Shown: positions 11,040-21,875 of the stretch, in pieces
How positions within the stretch are numbered: position 1 is the stretch's first letter
How the letters are laid out: the number at the start of each line of letters is the position of its first letter
Assembly: GCA_016801845.1 (NCBI GenBank)
Contig: CM028931.1
Coordinates: forward strand, 18,616,302-18,680,301
DNA: 64,000 bases
Direction of reading: 5' to 3'
DNA from: Polydactylus sextarius
Lineage: Eukaryota; Chordata; Actinopteri; Polynemidae
The notes under the pieces: generated by a model
What the model was told of the DNA's origin: nothing
Databases searched by the model: none
Seen by the model: the letters and a program-made list of their open reading frames with translations, nothing else
Translations under genes and position numbers: made by a program

Positions 11040-11300
11040 GGTGAAGACGAAGATGAAGAAGAAGGTGGAGGGGGACCCCGGCCCAGCGTGGAGGAGGAAC
11101 AACTATGGCCTTTGTTGGATCTCACACACAGTTAATATAGACTTTTCCCACTGACTCTGCCAAGAGGCTGAAGTCATTTAATGAAGTGGCGGCTGCGTTT
11201 AGAAGGAGCCAGTGTGCTCGCTGCTCGCGCTGACAGAATGGAAAATGTCTGTGTTATACAGCGAACAGCGAGTGACAAGAGGAGTGTGTTCAGATCCTCA
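11040..11300. other. CNE-like island
   Basis: Non-repetitive, compositionally balanced sequence (for example GCCTTTGTTGGATC and CTGCCAAGAGGCTGAAG) unlike the simple-repeat background. This texture is typical of conserved non-coding elements, but conservation cannot be tested here. Confidence 0.3.
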
Positions 11301-11308
11301 CCTCTGTC

Positions 11309-11309
<1 letters not shown>

Positions 11310-11338
<29 letters not shown>
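11310..11338. repeat. (CA)n microsatellite
   Basis: About 13-14 CA units between two CNE-like blocks. Confidence 0.95.
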
Positions 11339-11339
<1 letters not shown>

Positions 11340-11439
11340 CACGTCAGTCCAGGTTTGTGATCAGCTGCGTCCGTGTCCCCCGCTGAACTCTCAGCTCCTT
11401 CAACTCTTCAACTGTCTTTTGTCTCTTTGAATGAATCAA

Positions 11440-12200
11440 AACAAGAAAAAAAAAGCCTGAACTGATCCTTTAATTGTCTCACAAATTCTTTGTACATATC
11501 TCTTTGTTGGGCTCATTTATCAGAGCAAACCTTCACCTTTCATGTCCATTTTCACGGCTGTCTATTTATCCAGCGCCGCGGTGAATGGACAGTATCTCTG
11601 TGTATGTATTTGGTCGCACTTCTATTCAAGCCGCTTGTCTTTTCATGCGTCCGTGGGCAGATTGCAGTCTGTTTTGGTGTCCTATTGTGCAGCTGTCAGT
11701 TATTTTCCAAACACTCAAGTGTCATTTGCTTCAGATTCTCGTCTCTTTTCAATCCGGCCTCTTTTTTTTCCGCCGTACGTCTCATTGAGCGTGCATCAGC
11801 GGGCAGATTCATTCTTCTCTTCTTCTAAAAGCAGCATTTTTTTTCATAGCAGCCATAAGCCTCCCTTTTAAATCCACGGACAATGTGTTTTTGTCCATCC
11901 TTTTCAGGAGGGAGAGCAGGGATTCTGTCTGTGTCTCGGGGCATCTGCGCCGACTCCCTCCGACTCCATCGTTGCCGTTTCTGTCCCCTTTTTAAATGAA
12001 GCGTGATGTAAATATAAGAGAATGAAATGTAATAATTCAGGGTGGAGGGGCCTCGGTGAGGAGCACGTGGCCGGAGGGCCGCGGCCGCCTCCCGCTCCGG
12101 GGAACAATCGCCCCGACGTGGTTGGACGGTCGCGTTGTTCTGAGTCTGTGATGGCGACATACCAGAGCATCTCTTCAGGAAACGACGCATTCCTTCGTCT
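11440..12200. other. CNE-like island with CpG-rich core
   Basis: A 760-bp complex, non-repetitive block. The segment 12050-12135 is CpG-rich, with a CACGTGG E-box (12064-12070), GCCGCGGCCGCC, and a Sox-like GAACAATCG. Overlapping frames are open in several registers, but none shows a domain or splice-site pair, so a regulatory element is likelier than an exon. Confidence 0.4.
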
Positions 12201-12392
12201 TTATTCTTTTATATCTTCAGTTCGGACAAGACACAGACACAGGAAAGAAACGTACCTGAATCTTCAGTCCCACGAGTCTCCTCGTCTGCTTCATGTTTGT
12301 TCCGACAAGTCGGTGACACGAACACGACCGGTGCTCAGAGACCAGCAGTTTATGTGACCAACGCTGCTGTTTGTGTCGTCTGGTTGTTGCAG

Positions 12393-14962
12393 TGTTTGTT
12401 GCAATAAAGTTGCATTGTTTGTTGCAATAAAGTTGCATTGTTTGTTGCAATAAAGTTGCAGTGTTTTTAGGTGTTTTGTTGCAATAAAGTTGCAGTGTTT
12501 GTAATAAAGTTGCAGTGTTTTTAGGTGTTTTGTTGCAATAAAGTTGCATTGTTTGTTGTAATAAAGTTGCAGTGTTTTTAGGTGTCTTGTTGCAATAAAG
12601 TTGCAGTGTTTTTAGATGTTTTGTTGCGATACAGTTGCATTGTTTGTTGTAATAAAGTTGCAGTGTTTTTAGGTGTTTTGTTGTAATAAAGTTGCAGTGT
12701 TTTTAGGTGTTTTGTTGCAATAAAGTTGCAGTGTTTTTCAGTGTTTTGTTGCAATAAAGTTGCATTGTTTGTTGCAATAAATTTGCAGTGTTTTTAGGTG
12801 TTTTGTTGCAATAAAGTTGCAGTGTTTTTCATTGTTTTGTTGCAATAAAGTTGCATTGTTTGTTGTAATAAAGTTGCAGTGTTTTTAGATGTTTTGTTGC
12901 AACAAAGTTGCATTGTTTGTTGTTGTATAAAGTTGCGGTATTTTTAGGTGTTTTGTTGCAACAAAATTGCAGTGTTTTTAGGTGTTTTGTTGCATTAGAG
13001 TTGCAGTGTTTTTAGTTGTTTTGTTGCATTAGAGTTGCAGTGTTTTTAGTTGTTTTGTTGCAATAAAGTTGCAGTGTTTTTAGATGTTTTGTTGCATTAG
13101 AGTTGCAGTGTTTTTAGTTGTTTTGTTGCAATAAAGTTGTAGTATTTTTAGTTGTTTTGTTGCAATAAAGTTGCAGTGTTTGTAATAAAGTTGCAGTGTT
13201 TTTAGGTGTTTTGTTGCAATAAAGTTGCAGTGTTTTTAGGTGTTTTGTTGCAACAAAGTTGCATTTTTTGTTGCAACAAAATTGCAGTGTTTTTTAGGTG
13301 TTTTGTTGCAATAAAGTTGCAGTGTTTGTTGCAACAAAATTGCAGTATTTTTAGGTGTTTTGTTGCAATAAAGTTGCAGTATTTTTCATTGTTTTGTTGC
13401 AATAAAGTTGCATTGTTTGTTGCAAGAAAATTGCAGTGTTTTTAGGTGTTTTGTTGCAATAAAGTTGCAGTGTTTTTAGGTGTTTTGTTGCAATAAAGTT
13501 GCAGTGTTTTTCATTGTTTTGTTGCAATAAAGTTGCAGTGTTTGTTGTAATAAAGTTGCAGTGTTTTTAGGTGTTTTGTTGTAATAAAGTTGCATTGTTT
13601 GTTGCAATAAAGTTGCAGTGTTTTTAGTTGTTTTGTTGCAATAAAGTTGCAGTATTTTTAGTTGTTTTGTTGCAATAAAGTTGCAGTGTTTTTAGGTGTT
13701 TTGTTGCAATAAAGTTGCAGCGTTTTTCATTGTTTTGTTGCAATAAAGTTGCAGTGTTTGTTGTAATAAATTTGCAGTGTTTTTAGGTGTTTTGTTGCAA
13801 TAAATTTGCAGTGTTTTTAGATGTTTTGTTGCAACAAAGTAGCATTGTTTGTTGTATAAAGTTGCAGTATTTTTAGGTGTTTTGTTGCAATAAAGTTGCA
13901 GTGTTTGTTGTAATAAATTTGCAGTGTTTTTAGGTGTTTTGTTGCAATAAAGTTGCAGTGTTTTTAGATGTTTTGTTGCAACAAAGTAGCATTGTTTGTT
14001 GTATAAAGTTGCAGTATTTTTAGGTGTTTTGTTGAAATAAAGTTGCATTGTTTGTTGTTGTAATAAAGTTGCAGTGTTTTTAGTTGTTTTGTTGCAATAA
14101 AGTTGCAGTATTTTTAGTTGTTTTGTTGCAATAAAGTTGCAGTGTTTTTAGGTGTTTTGTTGCAATAAAGTTGCAGCGTTTTTCATTGTTTTGTTGCAAT
14201 AAAGTTGCAGTGTTTGTTGTAATAAATTTGCAGTGTTTTTAGGTGTTTTGTTGCAATAAATTTGCAGTGTTTTTAGATGTTTTGTTGCAACAAAGTAGCA
14301 TTGTTTGTTGTATAAAGTTGCAGTATTTTTAGGTGTTTTGTTGCAATAAAGTTGCAGTGTTTGTTGTAATAAATTTGCAGTGTTTTTAGGTGTTTTGTTG
14401 CAATAAAGTTGCAGTGTTTTTAGATGTTTTGTTGCAACAAAGTAGCATTGTTTGTTGTATAAAGTTGCAGTATTTTTAGGTGTTTTGTTGCAATAAAGTT
14501 GCATTGTTTGTTGTTGTAATAAAGTTGCAGTGTTTTTAGTTGTTTTGTTGCAATAAAGTTGCAGTATTTTTAGGTGTTTTGTTGCAATAAAGTTGCAGTA
14601 TTTTTAGGTGTTTTGTTGCAATAAAGTTGCAGTGTTTTTCATTGTTTTGTTGCAATAAAGTTGCAGTGTTTTTAGGTGTTTTGTTGCAATAAAGTTGCAG
14701 TGTTTTTAGGTGTTTTGTTGTATAAAGTTGCAGTGTTTTTAGTTGTTTTGTTGTATAAAGTTGCAGTGTTTTTAGTTGTTCTGTTGCAATTAAGTTGCAG
14801 TGTTTTTCAGTGTTTTGTTGCAATAAAGTTGCAGTGTTTTTAAGTTGTTTTGTTGCAATAAAGTTGCAGTGTTTTTAGTTGTTTTGTTGTATAAAGTTGC
14901 AGTGTTTTTAGTTGTTCTGTTGCAATAAAGTTGCAGTGTTTTTCAGTGTTTTGTTGCAACAG
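12393..14962 (+). repeat. 34-bp minisatellite array A (AATAAA subfamily)
   Basis: About 70 tandem copies of a 34-bp unit with core GCAATAAAGTTGCAGTG, a T5 tract, AGGTG/AGTTG/AGATG, and TTTTGTT. Shortened units lacking the T5 spacer (GTTGCATTGTTTGTTG) are interspersed. Most units carry a canonical AATAAA followed within about 15 nt by T/GT-rich DNA. TGCAA-TAAAG-TTGCA is a small inverted repeat in each unit. Open frames reading LQLYCNKTPKNTAT are artefacts of the repeat. Confidence 0.95.
13587..14498 (+). repeat. 456-bp higher-order repeat within array A
   Basis: Two consecutive near-identical 456-bp blocks, each about 13 basic units. Diagnostic variants such as GCAGCGTTTTTCATTG fall at 13718 and 14174, and a partial third copy follows from 14499. 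Inside each block a segment of about 147 bp is itself duplicated. The near-identity marks a recent duplication inside the older array. Confidence 0.85.
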
Positions 14963-15145
14963 AGTGGTGGACGCAGGAAGTTAAAAGCAGAGTGAAAGAG
15001 CGGTACTGGAAGCGTGCATCGAGTGTGCCGCTCCAGTTTGGTGGCGGTCGTTAATTAGACTTGGGTCTCACTGCCAACGCTGATGAAAAGACGAGAGGGA
15101 AAACTGTGGCGCTGCCAAGAAACAAGAAGCTCTGCAGCGACGTAT
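14963..15145. other. Short CNE-like island
   Basis: Complex non-repetitive sequence starting immediately after array A (for example GTCGTTAATTAGACTTGG). Contains no open frame of note. Confidence 0.3.
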
Positions 15146-15620
15146 GGACGCGATGTCTTTACACTGTCAGAGGTAAAAAGTTAGAGAAGATGAAGCTTTT
15201 CACTGAATAGAAACATTAACGCTCCTTCACACCAGGAAGTGAGTGTTTACTCTGGATATTCGATGGTTCCTCTTTGTGTTGTTGAGCTGTTGAAGCTCAA
15301 CAACAGAACAAAACCTGGGATGAGTTGAGATTATTAACAACAAAACCAAGATGGAAAAATGTAGTCGAGTCCAAACACGACACGTGTTGACTCATAGATT
15401 CATGTACGCTGCTAAAATCTGATAAAACATGACGACTGACTCTCGCTAGGTGAGTTGTTATTCACCTCGATGAAGTTTCCGTCTCGTCACATATAAAACA
15501 CATGACTGACGTGTTCAAGCTGCAACAAGACAAACTGAAAACCTCAGTATCCACATGAACCAGTGTCACGACAGTTATCCAGCTCCAACACACCTTGTTC
15601 ACCACAGAAACAGGATCATC
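15146..15620. other. Unassigned non-coding DNA
   Basis: A small inverted string GAGCTGTTGAAGCTCAACAA lies near 15284-15303. No gene supported. Confidence 0.4.
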
Positions 15621-15995
15621 GTGTCGTCTGATGAACTGAGGCTGCTGAGGAGGTGGTGGAGCCTCTTGAGAAGTAGCACTGTCACCTCCTCCTGAGGAAC
15701 TGCAACTTAAAAGCTGCGTCCTCCTCAAAAGCTGCAGCCTCCTGAGGAGGAGGTGTTTCCTCCCAACGAGCTGCTTCAGCTTCCTAAGCAGACTGAGGTT
15801 CACACTCTTGATTTGCAACCTCTCAAACTACTACTGCATCCTCCTCAGGAGCTGTAAATCCCCAGTGAGCTACCACAGCCGCCTCCTAAACTTCTGCAGC
15901 CTCTGAGGAGCTGCAACTTGCTGACAGGAGCTGTTCCATCCTCCTGAGGAGCTGTTACGTCCTCCTCTAAAGCTGCAGCTTCCTGAGCGGCCACA
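15621..15995. repeat. Imperfect CTCCTGAGGAGCTGCA repeats
   Basis: About ten degenerate units of roughly 30 bp built from GCTGCAGC and the palindrome CCTCCTGAGGAGG. The reverse-strand 118-codon frame over it is compositionally biased (RRLQLLRR) and is not accepted as a gene. Confidence 0.65.
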
Positions 15996-16149
15996 CTGTG
16001 GAGCTTTGTGAGCGTCAGTCAGACGAGCTGCAGAGACAATGAAGAGACTGAGGCTTTAAACTGTGAAACACACTCACATTCATTCGTCTTTTAATCTGTG
16101 AATTAGAAACAAAACAAGTGAAGAAGTGAGCGTGTGATGAATGTGAGCG
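15996..16149. other. Unassigned non-coding DNA
   Basis: Nothing recognised. Confidence 0.4.
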
Positions 16150-16414
16150 TTGTTAAAGTGTGAGTGTGACAACATGTTGCTTGTGTTTCTGATCATTTTC
16201 CATGTGAACATCTGCTCTGGGCCGGCCACCTGTCTGCTGTCACATGTGATATTAATGTTGGCGGTCGCTCACGTGTTCATTATTTCCTCTCAGTGTCCGT
16301 GTCAGGACGGACATTCAGACCGGGCGTTTTATTAGAGGTGATCGCTCTCCTTCTTCTTCTTTCTCTTTTTCTCTTCGTCCAAACGCCGTTTCTCTGCTCT
16401 CTGTCTGCTCAAGT

Positions 16415-16415
<1 letters not shown>

Positions 16416-16453
<38 letters not shown>
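16416..16453. repeat. (GT)n microsatellite
   Basis: About 19 GT units. Confidence 0.95.
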
Positions 16454-16454
<1 letters not shown>

Positions 16455-16552
16455 AGCATGCCTCCATACACTGACTAGCTCTTGTTTCCCAGGAGACACA
16501 CAACTGCGTGTGCGAGGAGGGTGGCAGAGGGATGGTGGATGGAGGCGATGGA

Positions 16553-16572
16553 GGGGTGGGTGGGGTGGGGGG
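16553..16572 (+). other. Predicted G-quadruplex
   Basis: Four G-runs (4, 3, 4 and 6 Gs) separated by single T loops, the arrangement known to give very stable parallel quadruplexes. A further G-rich stretch follows at 16588-16602. Confidence 0.7.
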
Positions 16573-17215
16573 TAATGAGAGGTGTTGAGGGGGTGGGGGG
16601 AGGCCAGGCCAGGCGGGTGGCACGGCTAGCGGGGCCTCCTTGTGTCCCGGTCCCCCCTTGTCCCTCCTGGTCCCTTTTCTGCGGACAGCATCTGCAGCCT
16701 GCTTTACATGCAAAACACACCCTGCGGAGAGGGCGTCTACACATGGGGCTGAGGGGCCAGAAGAAAAGCATTCCTGAGGCAGCGCTGGGAGAGGAGGGAG
16801 GTGGGTCTCTTCAACAGCCTCTCTCTTACCACTGTCTCTCCCAGATGAAGCGGCGGGGGGGTGGGGAGAGGAGGGGAGGGCTGCGGTAATGAGGGATGAG
16901 AGGATAAATTCACCACCTTATTTTATTTGATTTTGGCTCAAACTTCTTGTCCTCTCCCGTCCAGTCAAACATACATTTGTTCAGTGTTTTTCTACTGAAG
17001 GAATGTGCTTCACAAACTGATCCGTGATCTGTGTTTTCCACCTCGTGCGACCTCTGACCCGCCGCCCCGTGCTCGGCGGTATGACGTCTCCATTGTTACC
17101 GGGAGGAAAAAACAATGAGGCGCGAGGCTTTTTAATATCAGATGAATGTATTTTATTTCCAGAGCTTTCTCTTTTTCCTTCTTCCTTCCGCTTTACGCAG
17201 CGTTAAGTCACCAAC

Positions 17216-17420
17216 AATGACTCCAACACTAACCAGATGTCACGGCATGTGAGTCATCACACACACCACACACACCGCGCACGGAAAACTGCAGCACACA
17301 CACACACACCTGATAGTTGATGATAGTCAGCCTCATTGTTCAACTGACTCAGTAGGTTTTGATCCTCTGGTGACAGTTTGAAGAATGAATCAGGGAAATG
17401 ACGGGAAGTTTAACATCTTA
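17216..17420. repeat. CA-rich low-complexity DNA
   Basis: Interrupted CACACAC tracts at about 17259-17275 and 17294-17309 in otherwise unassigned sequence. Confidence 0.6.
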
Positions 17421-17421
17421 G

Positions 17422-17560
17422 ACGTTTTGTTGCAGGAAAGTTGTGTTGTCTTCGGTGTTTTATTGTATTAAAGTTAGGTTGTTTTTCAGTGTTTTGTTGC
17501 AGTAAAGTTGCAGTTTATTTCAGTGTTTTATTGTATTAAAGTTGTGTCGTCTTCAGTGCT
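17422..17560 (+). repeat. Diverged copies of the 34-bp family
   Basis: Three to four degenerate units (GTTTTGTTGCAG.AAAGTTG, TTTTATTGTATTAAAGTT) in the same orientation as array A. Confidence 0.75.
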
Positions 17561-18920
17561 TCGTTCATTGCAGACGAACTCTTCATCAGCCGTGTTGTAT
17601 CTTCTGGACAGATGGTGTCTGACGATGCAGTGTGAAGTTCATCACCATCTCAACTTCGTGTCCAGTGACTCTCGGTGTTTGTCGTCCACATTCCCACACA
17701 AGGAAACTTCCTCTTTCTTTCTTCAATCCCGCTGCAGTAGTGAATTGTGTAAGATCGCTGTCTTTGTGTAACTAGCGTGTGCAATAATAAACGGAGGAAA
17801 TGAGCGCTGTTGCCTCACTAATGTTAACATTATACATACGAGGAGGTAGATTGCTGCCGGCTCAGGTTTCAAAGCTGCGGGATGAATGGAGCTTGTTTTT
17901 ACGCCGTTTCTGTCAATCAAAGCAGAGTTTGACCTCGTCCACATGAATGCGTCTTTTCATTCGCTGCGGTGGAAATTGTCTCAGTGATTTCCTTCAGTGA
18001 ATACACACTGAATGACTGCGAGAGAGGAATGCAGTCAGGAAACAGGAGCGCGGTGTCGTCAGCTTTCATTCTCATTCAAGATGACGGCGACGGATCATCG
18101 TCGGAGCTTCAACCCGCATCTGTGCCGGTCTGAGTGGCACCGGAGCTTCCTGAGAAGCCGTTCGGCCTCGATGAGCAGATACGACGGCTGCTCCGCGACT
18201 TCCTGCTCAGAGTACGACCGTCGTCCACGGCAGGTCGGTGACGTGGTGCAGACGCAGCAGACGTAGAGATGCAGCGTCCAGGAAACGTTGGATGGTCTCA
18301 GATTTATTTCTGTGCATTTGTTTGTTGTTTGCATCTTGACCCAACTCCAGATGTTGAGGTTGTATAATTACAGCAGCTCTAATCTTAACGTGGACCAGTT
18401 TGAAATGAACAGCAGCAGCAGTCGTCGACGTCACGGCTGCGTCCAGCGTACGGCGGTTTACGTTCAACCTTTGTTCTTTAGCATCACCACCAGTAATTGT
18501 GGCTCTTCTCAGGATGCGTCTTTGTTCGTACAAACACGTTGTCGCTGCAGAATTCAACTTTAACTCGAACTCCAACGGCTCGGAGCTTTTCTCCTGTTTA
18601 CAGTTGTCTAAAATAGTTCGTCTGCTTTTATCCTCCTCCCTTTTAAGTCACACTTCTCTGACACCAAAGACGAGATGGAAGCCACAAGTGTTTCTCTCCC
18701 TGTAATTTTCCACGTCTCCGTTCGCTCGGAGCACGAGCAGATGGAGACGCAGCTTCTCGTCTGCATCACGTCACGTATGTGTGTGAACCTCACTTCGTCT
18801 GTCACACGCTAAATATCACGACAATCGGGTCAGTTTTGATCGACATAAAGAGTTTTGACGACAGCGGCGTCGAGACAATCGATGTTTTCTTGTCCTGAAG
18901 TCTGTCAACTTTTAGGTTAA
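17561..18920. other. Mixed unassigned and weakly CNE-like DNA
   Basis: The 17740-18060 portion is complex and balanced. The rest contains overlapping short frames on both strands without domains. No splice-bounded exon is supported. Confidence 0.3.
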
Positions 18921-18972
18921 GTTTTGATGTTTTTAGACGTTTTGTTGCAACAAAGTTGCAGTGTTTTTTTAA
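18921..18972 (+). repeat. Isolated copy of the 34-bp family
   Basis: One to one and a half units (GTTTTGTTGCAACAAAGTTG) in + orientation, away from any large array. Confidence 0.75.
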
Positions 18973-19179
18973 ACAGGACAAGAGTGATAGCCATCGTTGT
19001 AGCTACCTGGTCGTAAGCTAACCCAGCAACAAGTACAGCATCTCCTCCATGTCCATTAATGTTTACTGATGTTTTAGTGTCTCGACGTCGACAAGGAACC
19101 GAACTGTGATGTAACAACGTGTCTGGTACCAAACTGAGTCAAAGTCAAGTCTGATGGTGACTTCATCAGCAACCCTGAA
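18973..19179. other. Unassigned non-coding DNA
   Basis: Nothing recognised. Confidence 0.4.
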
Positions 19180-19535
19180 CTAACACAACAACACACACTG
19201 ACACACACACACACTGACACACACTACACACTCTAACACACTCTAACACACACTGACACACTCTAACACACTCTAACACACTCTAACACACTCTAACACA
19301 CACTGACACACTCTAACACACACTAACACACTCTAACACACACTAACACACTCTAACACACACTAACACACACTCTAACACACACTGACACACTCTAACA
19401 CACACTAACACACTCTAACACACACTAACACACTCTAACACACTCTAACACACTCTAACACACACTAACACACTCTAACACACTCTAACACACTCTAACA
19501 CACACTAACACACTCTACACACTCTAACACACACT
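19180..19535. repeat. ACACACTCTA/ACACACACTA decamer minisatellite
   Basis: About 35 copies of a 10-bp unit alternating between CTCTAACACA and CACTAACACA, with CACTGACACA variants near the left edge. Confidence 0.95.
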
Positions 19536-20530
19536 CTTCCTCCCGTGTCTCCCCCCCTGCGTCGTCTGCAGCTCCAGCTTTGGTCTCAAGGACGTCGGCT
19601 GGTGATGCTGGTGTCAGTCCTCAGAAACATCCACTGACCCCTCACACACACATTTAAACACACACACATTTAAACACACACACACACACCCCAGACGTCC
19701 CTGTCTTGTCCCAGCGAGCTGGCGGCTGCAGCGTGAGGGAACAGGAGGCCCCAACCACTGGACCAGCTGTTCCAGACTCCCTCGCCGCCCTGGGCCCCAC
19801 ATTCCCTCATTGAAGGGAGCTTTGTAGTTCTGACATCTTGGAACAGTTGAGCAGCTCAGCTTCTAATGCTGCTGTAATGGTGAGAGAGACGGAGAGAGGA
19901 AAAAAAGAGAAAAAGAATGAGGCTCTATGTGTGCTCGCTTGTTACGCTCGATCCCTCCCTCTCTGCGTCTCCGTCTCCTGGTCTTGAGTCTCTTTAACTT
20001 CTCCTGTTTTAGTTGCATGGTCTTGTTTGTTTGGTGGAAACCAACAAGGTTTATCTGAGGTGATGTAGACGCCGGCTCCCTCCTCTCCCTCGTGTCGGTG
20101 GAAAGGTCGGCGCTCAGGCCACGTATCCTCGGCTGCAGTCAGAGGAACTTCAGGTGGTGGACGACGTGACGTGACGTTACTGTCACAGTGAAATAAAGGA
20201 GGCGTTGAGACGCCGCTGGTCAATGACATGCAGACCTTTAAATTCCTCCAAGAGCAGCTCTGTCAATAGTCCCTCTGACCCATACGTCGTCGCATGTACC
20301 ATGAATGAACATCCTGTTGTTGACGTCCCAGAGACGCGACACAAACACACTGAGGACGCTTGTTGTCGTGGCTGCAGTTCCCGTTTCTCACCTTAAGATG
20401 GAGCTGCCGCACAGACGTGGGCCAGGAGGAGAAACCTCGATGGAAAAGAGCTGCAGGCTGCGAGAAATGTGATGTGGATTTTACTCCCCACTGAAAATAA
20501 AAATATAGAAAAAAACCTTGTGACTTTTAA
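19536..20530. other. Mixed unassigned and CNE-like DNA
   Basis: Contains an ACACACATTTAA repeat at 19643-19690 and a complex CNE-like stretch at about 19730-19930. No gene supported. Confidence 0.35.
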
Positions 20531-20640
20531 AAGCTGGTGTGATTGGAGGTCGACGTTGTTACGATGGAAATCAGAAGGAATCACATGTTTATAGAGAACA
20601 GAGAAAAACACAGGGTTTATTTATTTAACCTCTGATAAGT
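20531..20640. repeat. Left flanking direct repeat of array B
   Basis: About 105 bp (GTGTGATTGGAGGTCGACGT ... GAATCACATGTTTA ... TTTAACCTC) repeated in diverged form at 21076-21182, on the other side of the minisatellite. The unique flank appears to have been duplicated together with the array. Confidence 0.75.
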
Positions 20641-20660
20641 TTCAATAAATTCACCAGTTG

Positions 20661-20668
20661 TGATGTTT

Positions 20669-20699
<31 letters not shown>

Positions 20700-20703
20700 T
20701 TTT
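20661..20703. repeat. (TTTA)n microsatellite
   Basis: About ten ATTT units abutting array B. Confidence 0.95.
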
Positions 20704-21069
20704 TTGTTGCAACAATTTGTAGTGTTTTTAGTTAATTTGTTGCAGTAAAGTTGCAGTGTTTTTAGTTGATTTGTTGCAGTGAAGTTGCAGTGTTTTTAGT
20801 TAATTTGTTGTAATAAAGTTGCAGTGTTTTTAGTTAATTTGTTGTAATAAAGTTGCAGTGTTTTTAGTTGATTTGTTGCAGTAAAGTTGCAGTGTTTTTA
20901 GTTGATTTGTTGCAGTAAAGTTGCAGTGTTTTTAGTTGATTTGTTGTAATAAAGTTGCAGTGTTTTTAGTTAATTTGTTGTAATAAAGTTGCAGTGTTTT
21001 TAGTTGATTTGTTGCAGTAAAGTTGCAGTGTTTTTAGTTGATTTGTTGCAGTGAAGTTGCAGTGTTTTT
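20704..21069 (+). repeat. 34-bp minisatellite array B
   Basis: About ten units of the 34-bp family with TTGCAGTAAAGTTGCAGTG or TTGTAATAAAG cores and a TTAGTTGATTTG variant spacer. Same orientation as array A. Confidence 0.95.
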
Positions 21070-21075
21070 TCAAAG

Positions 21076-21182
21076 CCTCGTCTGATTGGACGTGGACATT
21101 GTTACAGTTTAACTCAGAGAGAATCACATGTTTAACAAAGACGCACAGAGAGAAAAACAAACAGAAGATTTAACCTCAGATA
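21076..21182. repeat. Right flanking direct repeat of array B
   Basis: Diverged copy of 20531-20640, sharing TCTGATTGGA, ACATTGTTAC, GAATCACATGTTTA and TTTAACCTC.A.A in the same order and orientation. Confidence 0.75.
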
Positions 21183-21716
21183 TTTTAATGTGAATAATCT
21201 CAGACGTCAGTTACAGTTTCCTGCAGCTGCAGACGCTTTTATAACAGTTTTATTATGATCGAAATAATTAAAATAATTAAAGACAAAGTCTTTAGTTTTA
21301 TACAGTAAAGGATGAGTTGTTTTCCAGTTGGATTGTGGGAAATGTAGGTCGATCATTTATGTATTAAAAGACAATAAACGTAGCTGAATAGACACTTTAA
21401 ATTTGTGCAGAAACATCTAGAATATTCACTGATTTGATTCATTTTCATATTTAAATGTGATGAAGTTCAACAGTAACTGTGATGTTTCCCATCGACGGTT
21501 CGTTGGAAACATATTAGTCATTTAATAAGTGAGTTATCACACACACACGCGTTGTAACGGTCCCGACTCAAAGCGTCCGCGCTGCGTCAGCTCCACATAT
21601 GAATGAACAGAGGAGCAGCATGTTTTATTTCATCAGAGACGGTGAACGTGTCCTCCAGGTGTGTCACCATCTGTTGCTCTGAACCGTTGAAGCATCGGTC
21701 GATGTCGTTTTGTCGC
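21183..21716. other. Unassigned non-coding DNA
   Basis: AT-leaning; no feature recognised. Confidence 0.4.
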
Positions 21717-21745
21717 TGTGTGTGTGTGTGTGTGTGTGTGTGTGT
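21717..21745. repeat. (GT)n microsatellite
   Basis: About 14 GT units. Confidence 0.95.
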
Positions 21746-21875
21746 TGGTGTTTACAGGTTTTGTTTGTGAGCGTCGTCAGGAGACGATCAGGTAGTTTCC
21801 CTCCTGACGACGCCTTGAACACACGTTCCAGGAGAAGAAGAAGAAGCAGCTGATGGTCAACGGGCGGCGTCACGT

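Larger units (their letters stand above)
16150..17215. other. CNE-like island, partly G-rich
   Basis: A kilobase of complex sequence interrupted only by a (GT)n tract. The 16480-16890 part is G-rich on the + strand and holds a 135-codon frame (from 16482) with low-complexity Gly/Arg/Trp content and no domain. The distal part (16900-17200) is balanced and CNE-like. Function unknown. Confidence 0.35.

Noticed and set aside
13202..14823. Minus-strand LQLYCNKTPKNTAT frames in array A
   Set aside because: Minisatellite translation; they duplicate exactly with the 456-bp higher-order repeat.
12393..14962. Centromeric satellite
   Set aside because: Higher-order structure exists, but arrays are only 0.3-3.2 kb and are separated by complex DNA.
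16482..16889. 135-codon plus-strand frame in the G-rich island
   Set aside because: Low-complexity Gly/Trp/Arg composition from G-runs and no splice pair or domain.
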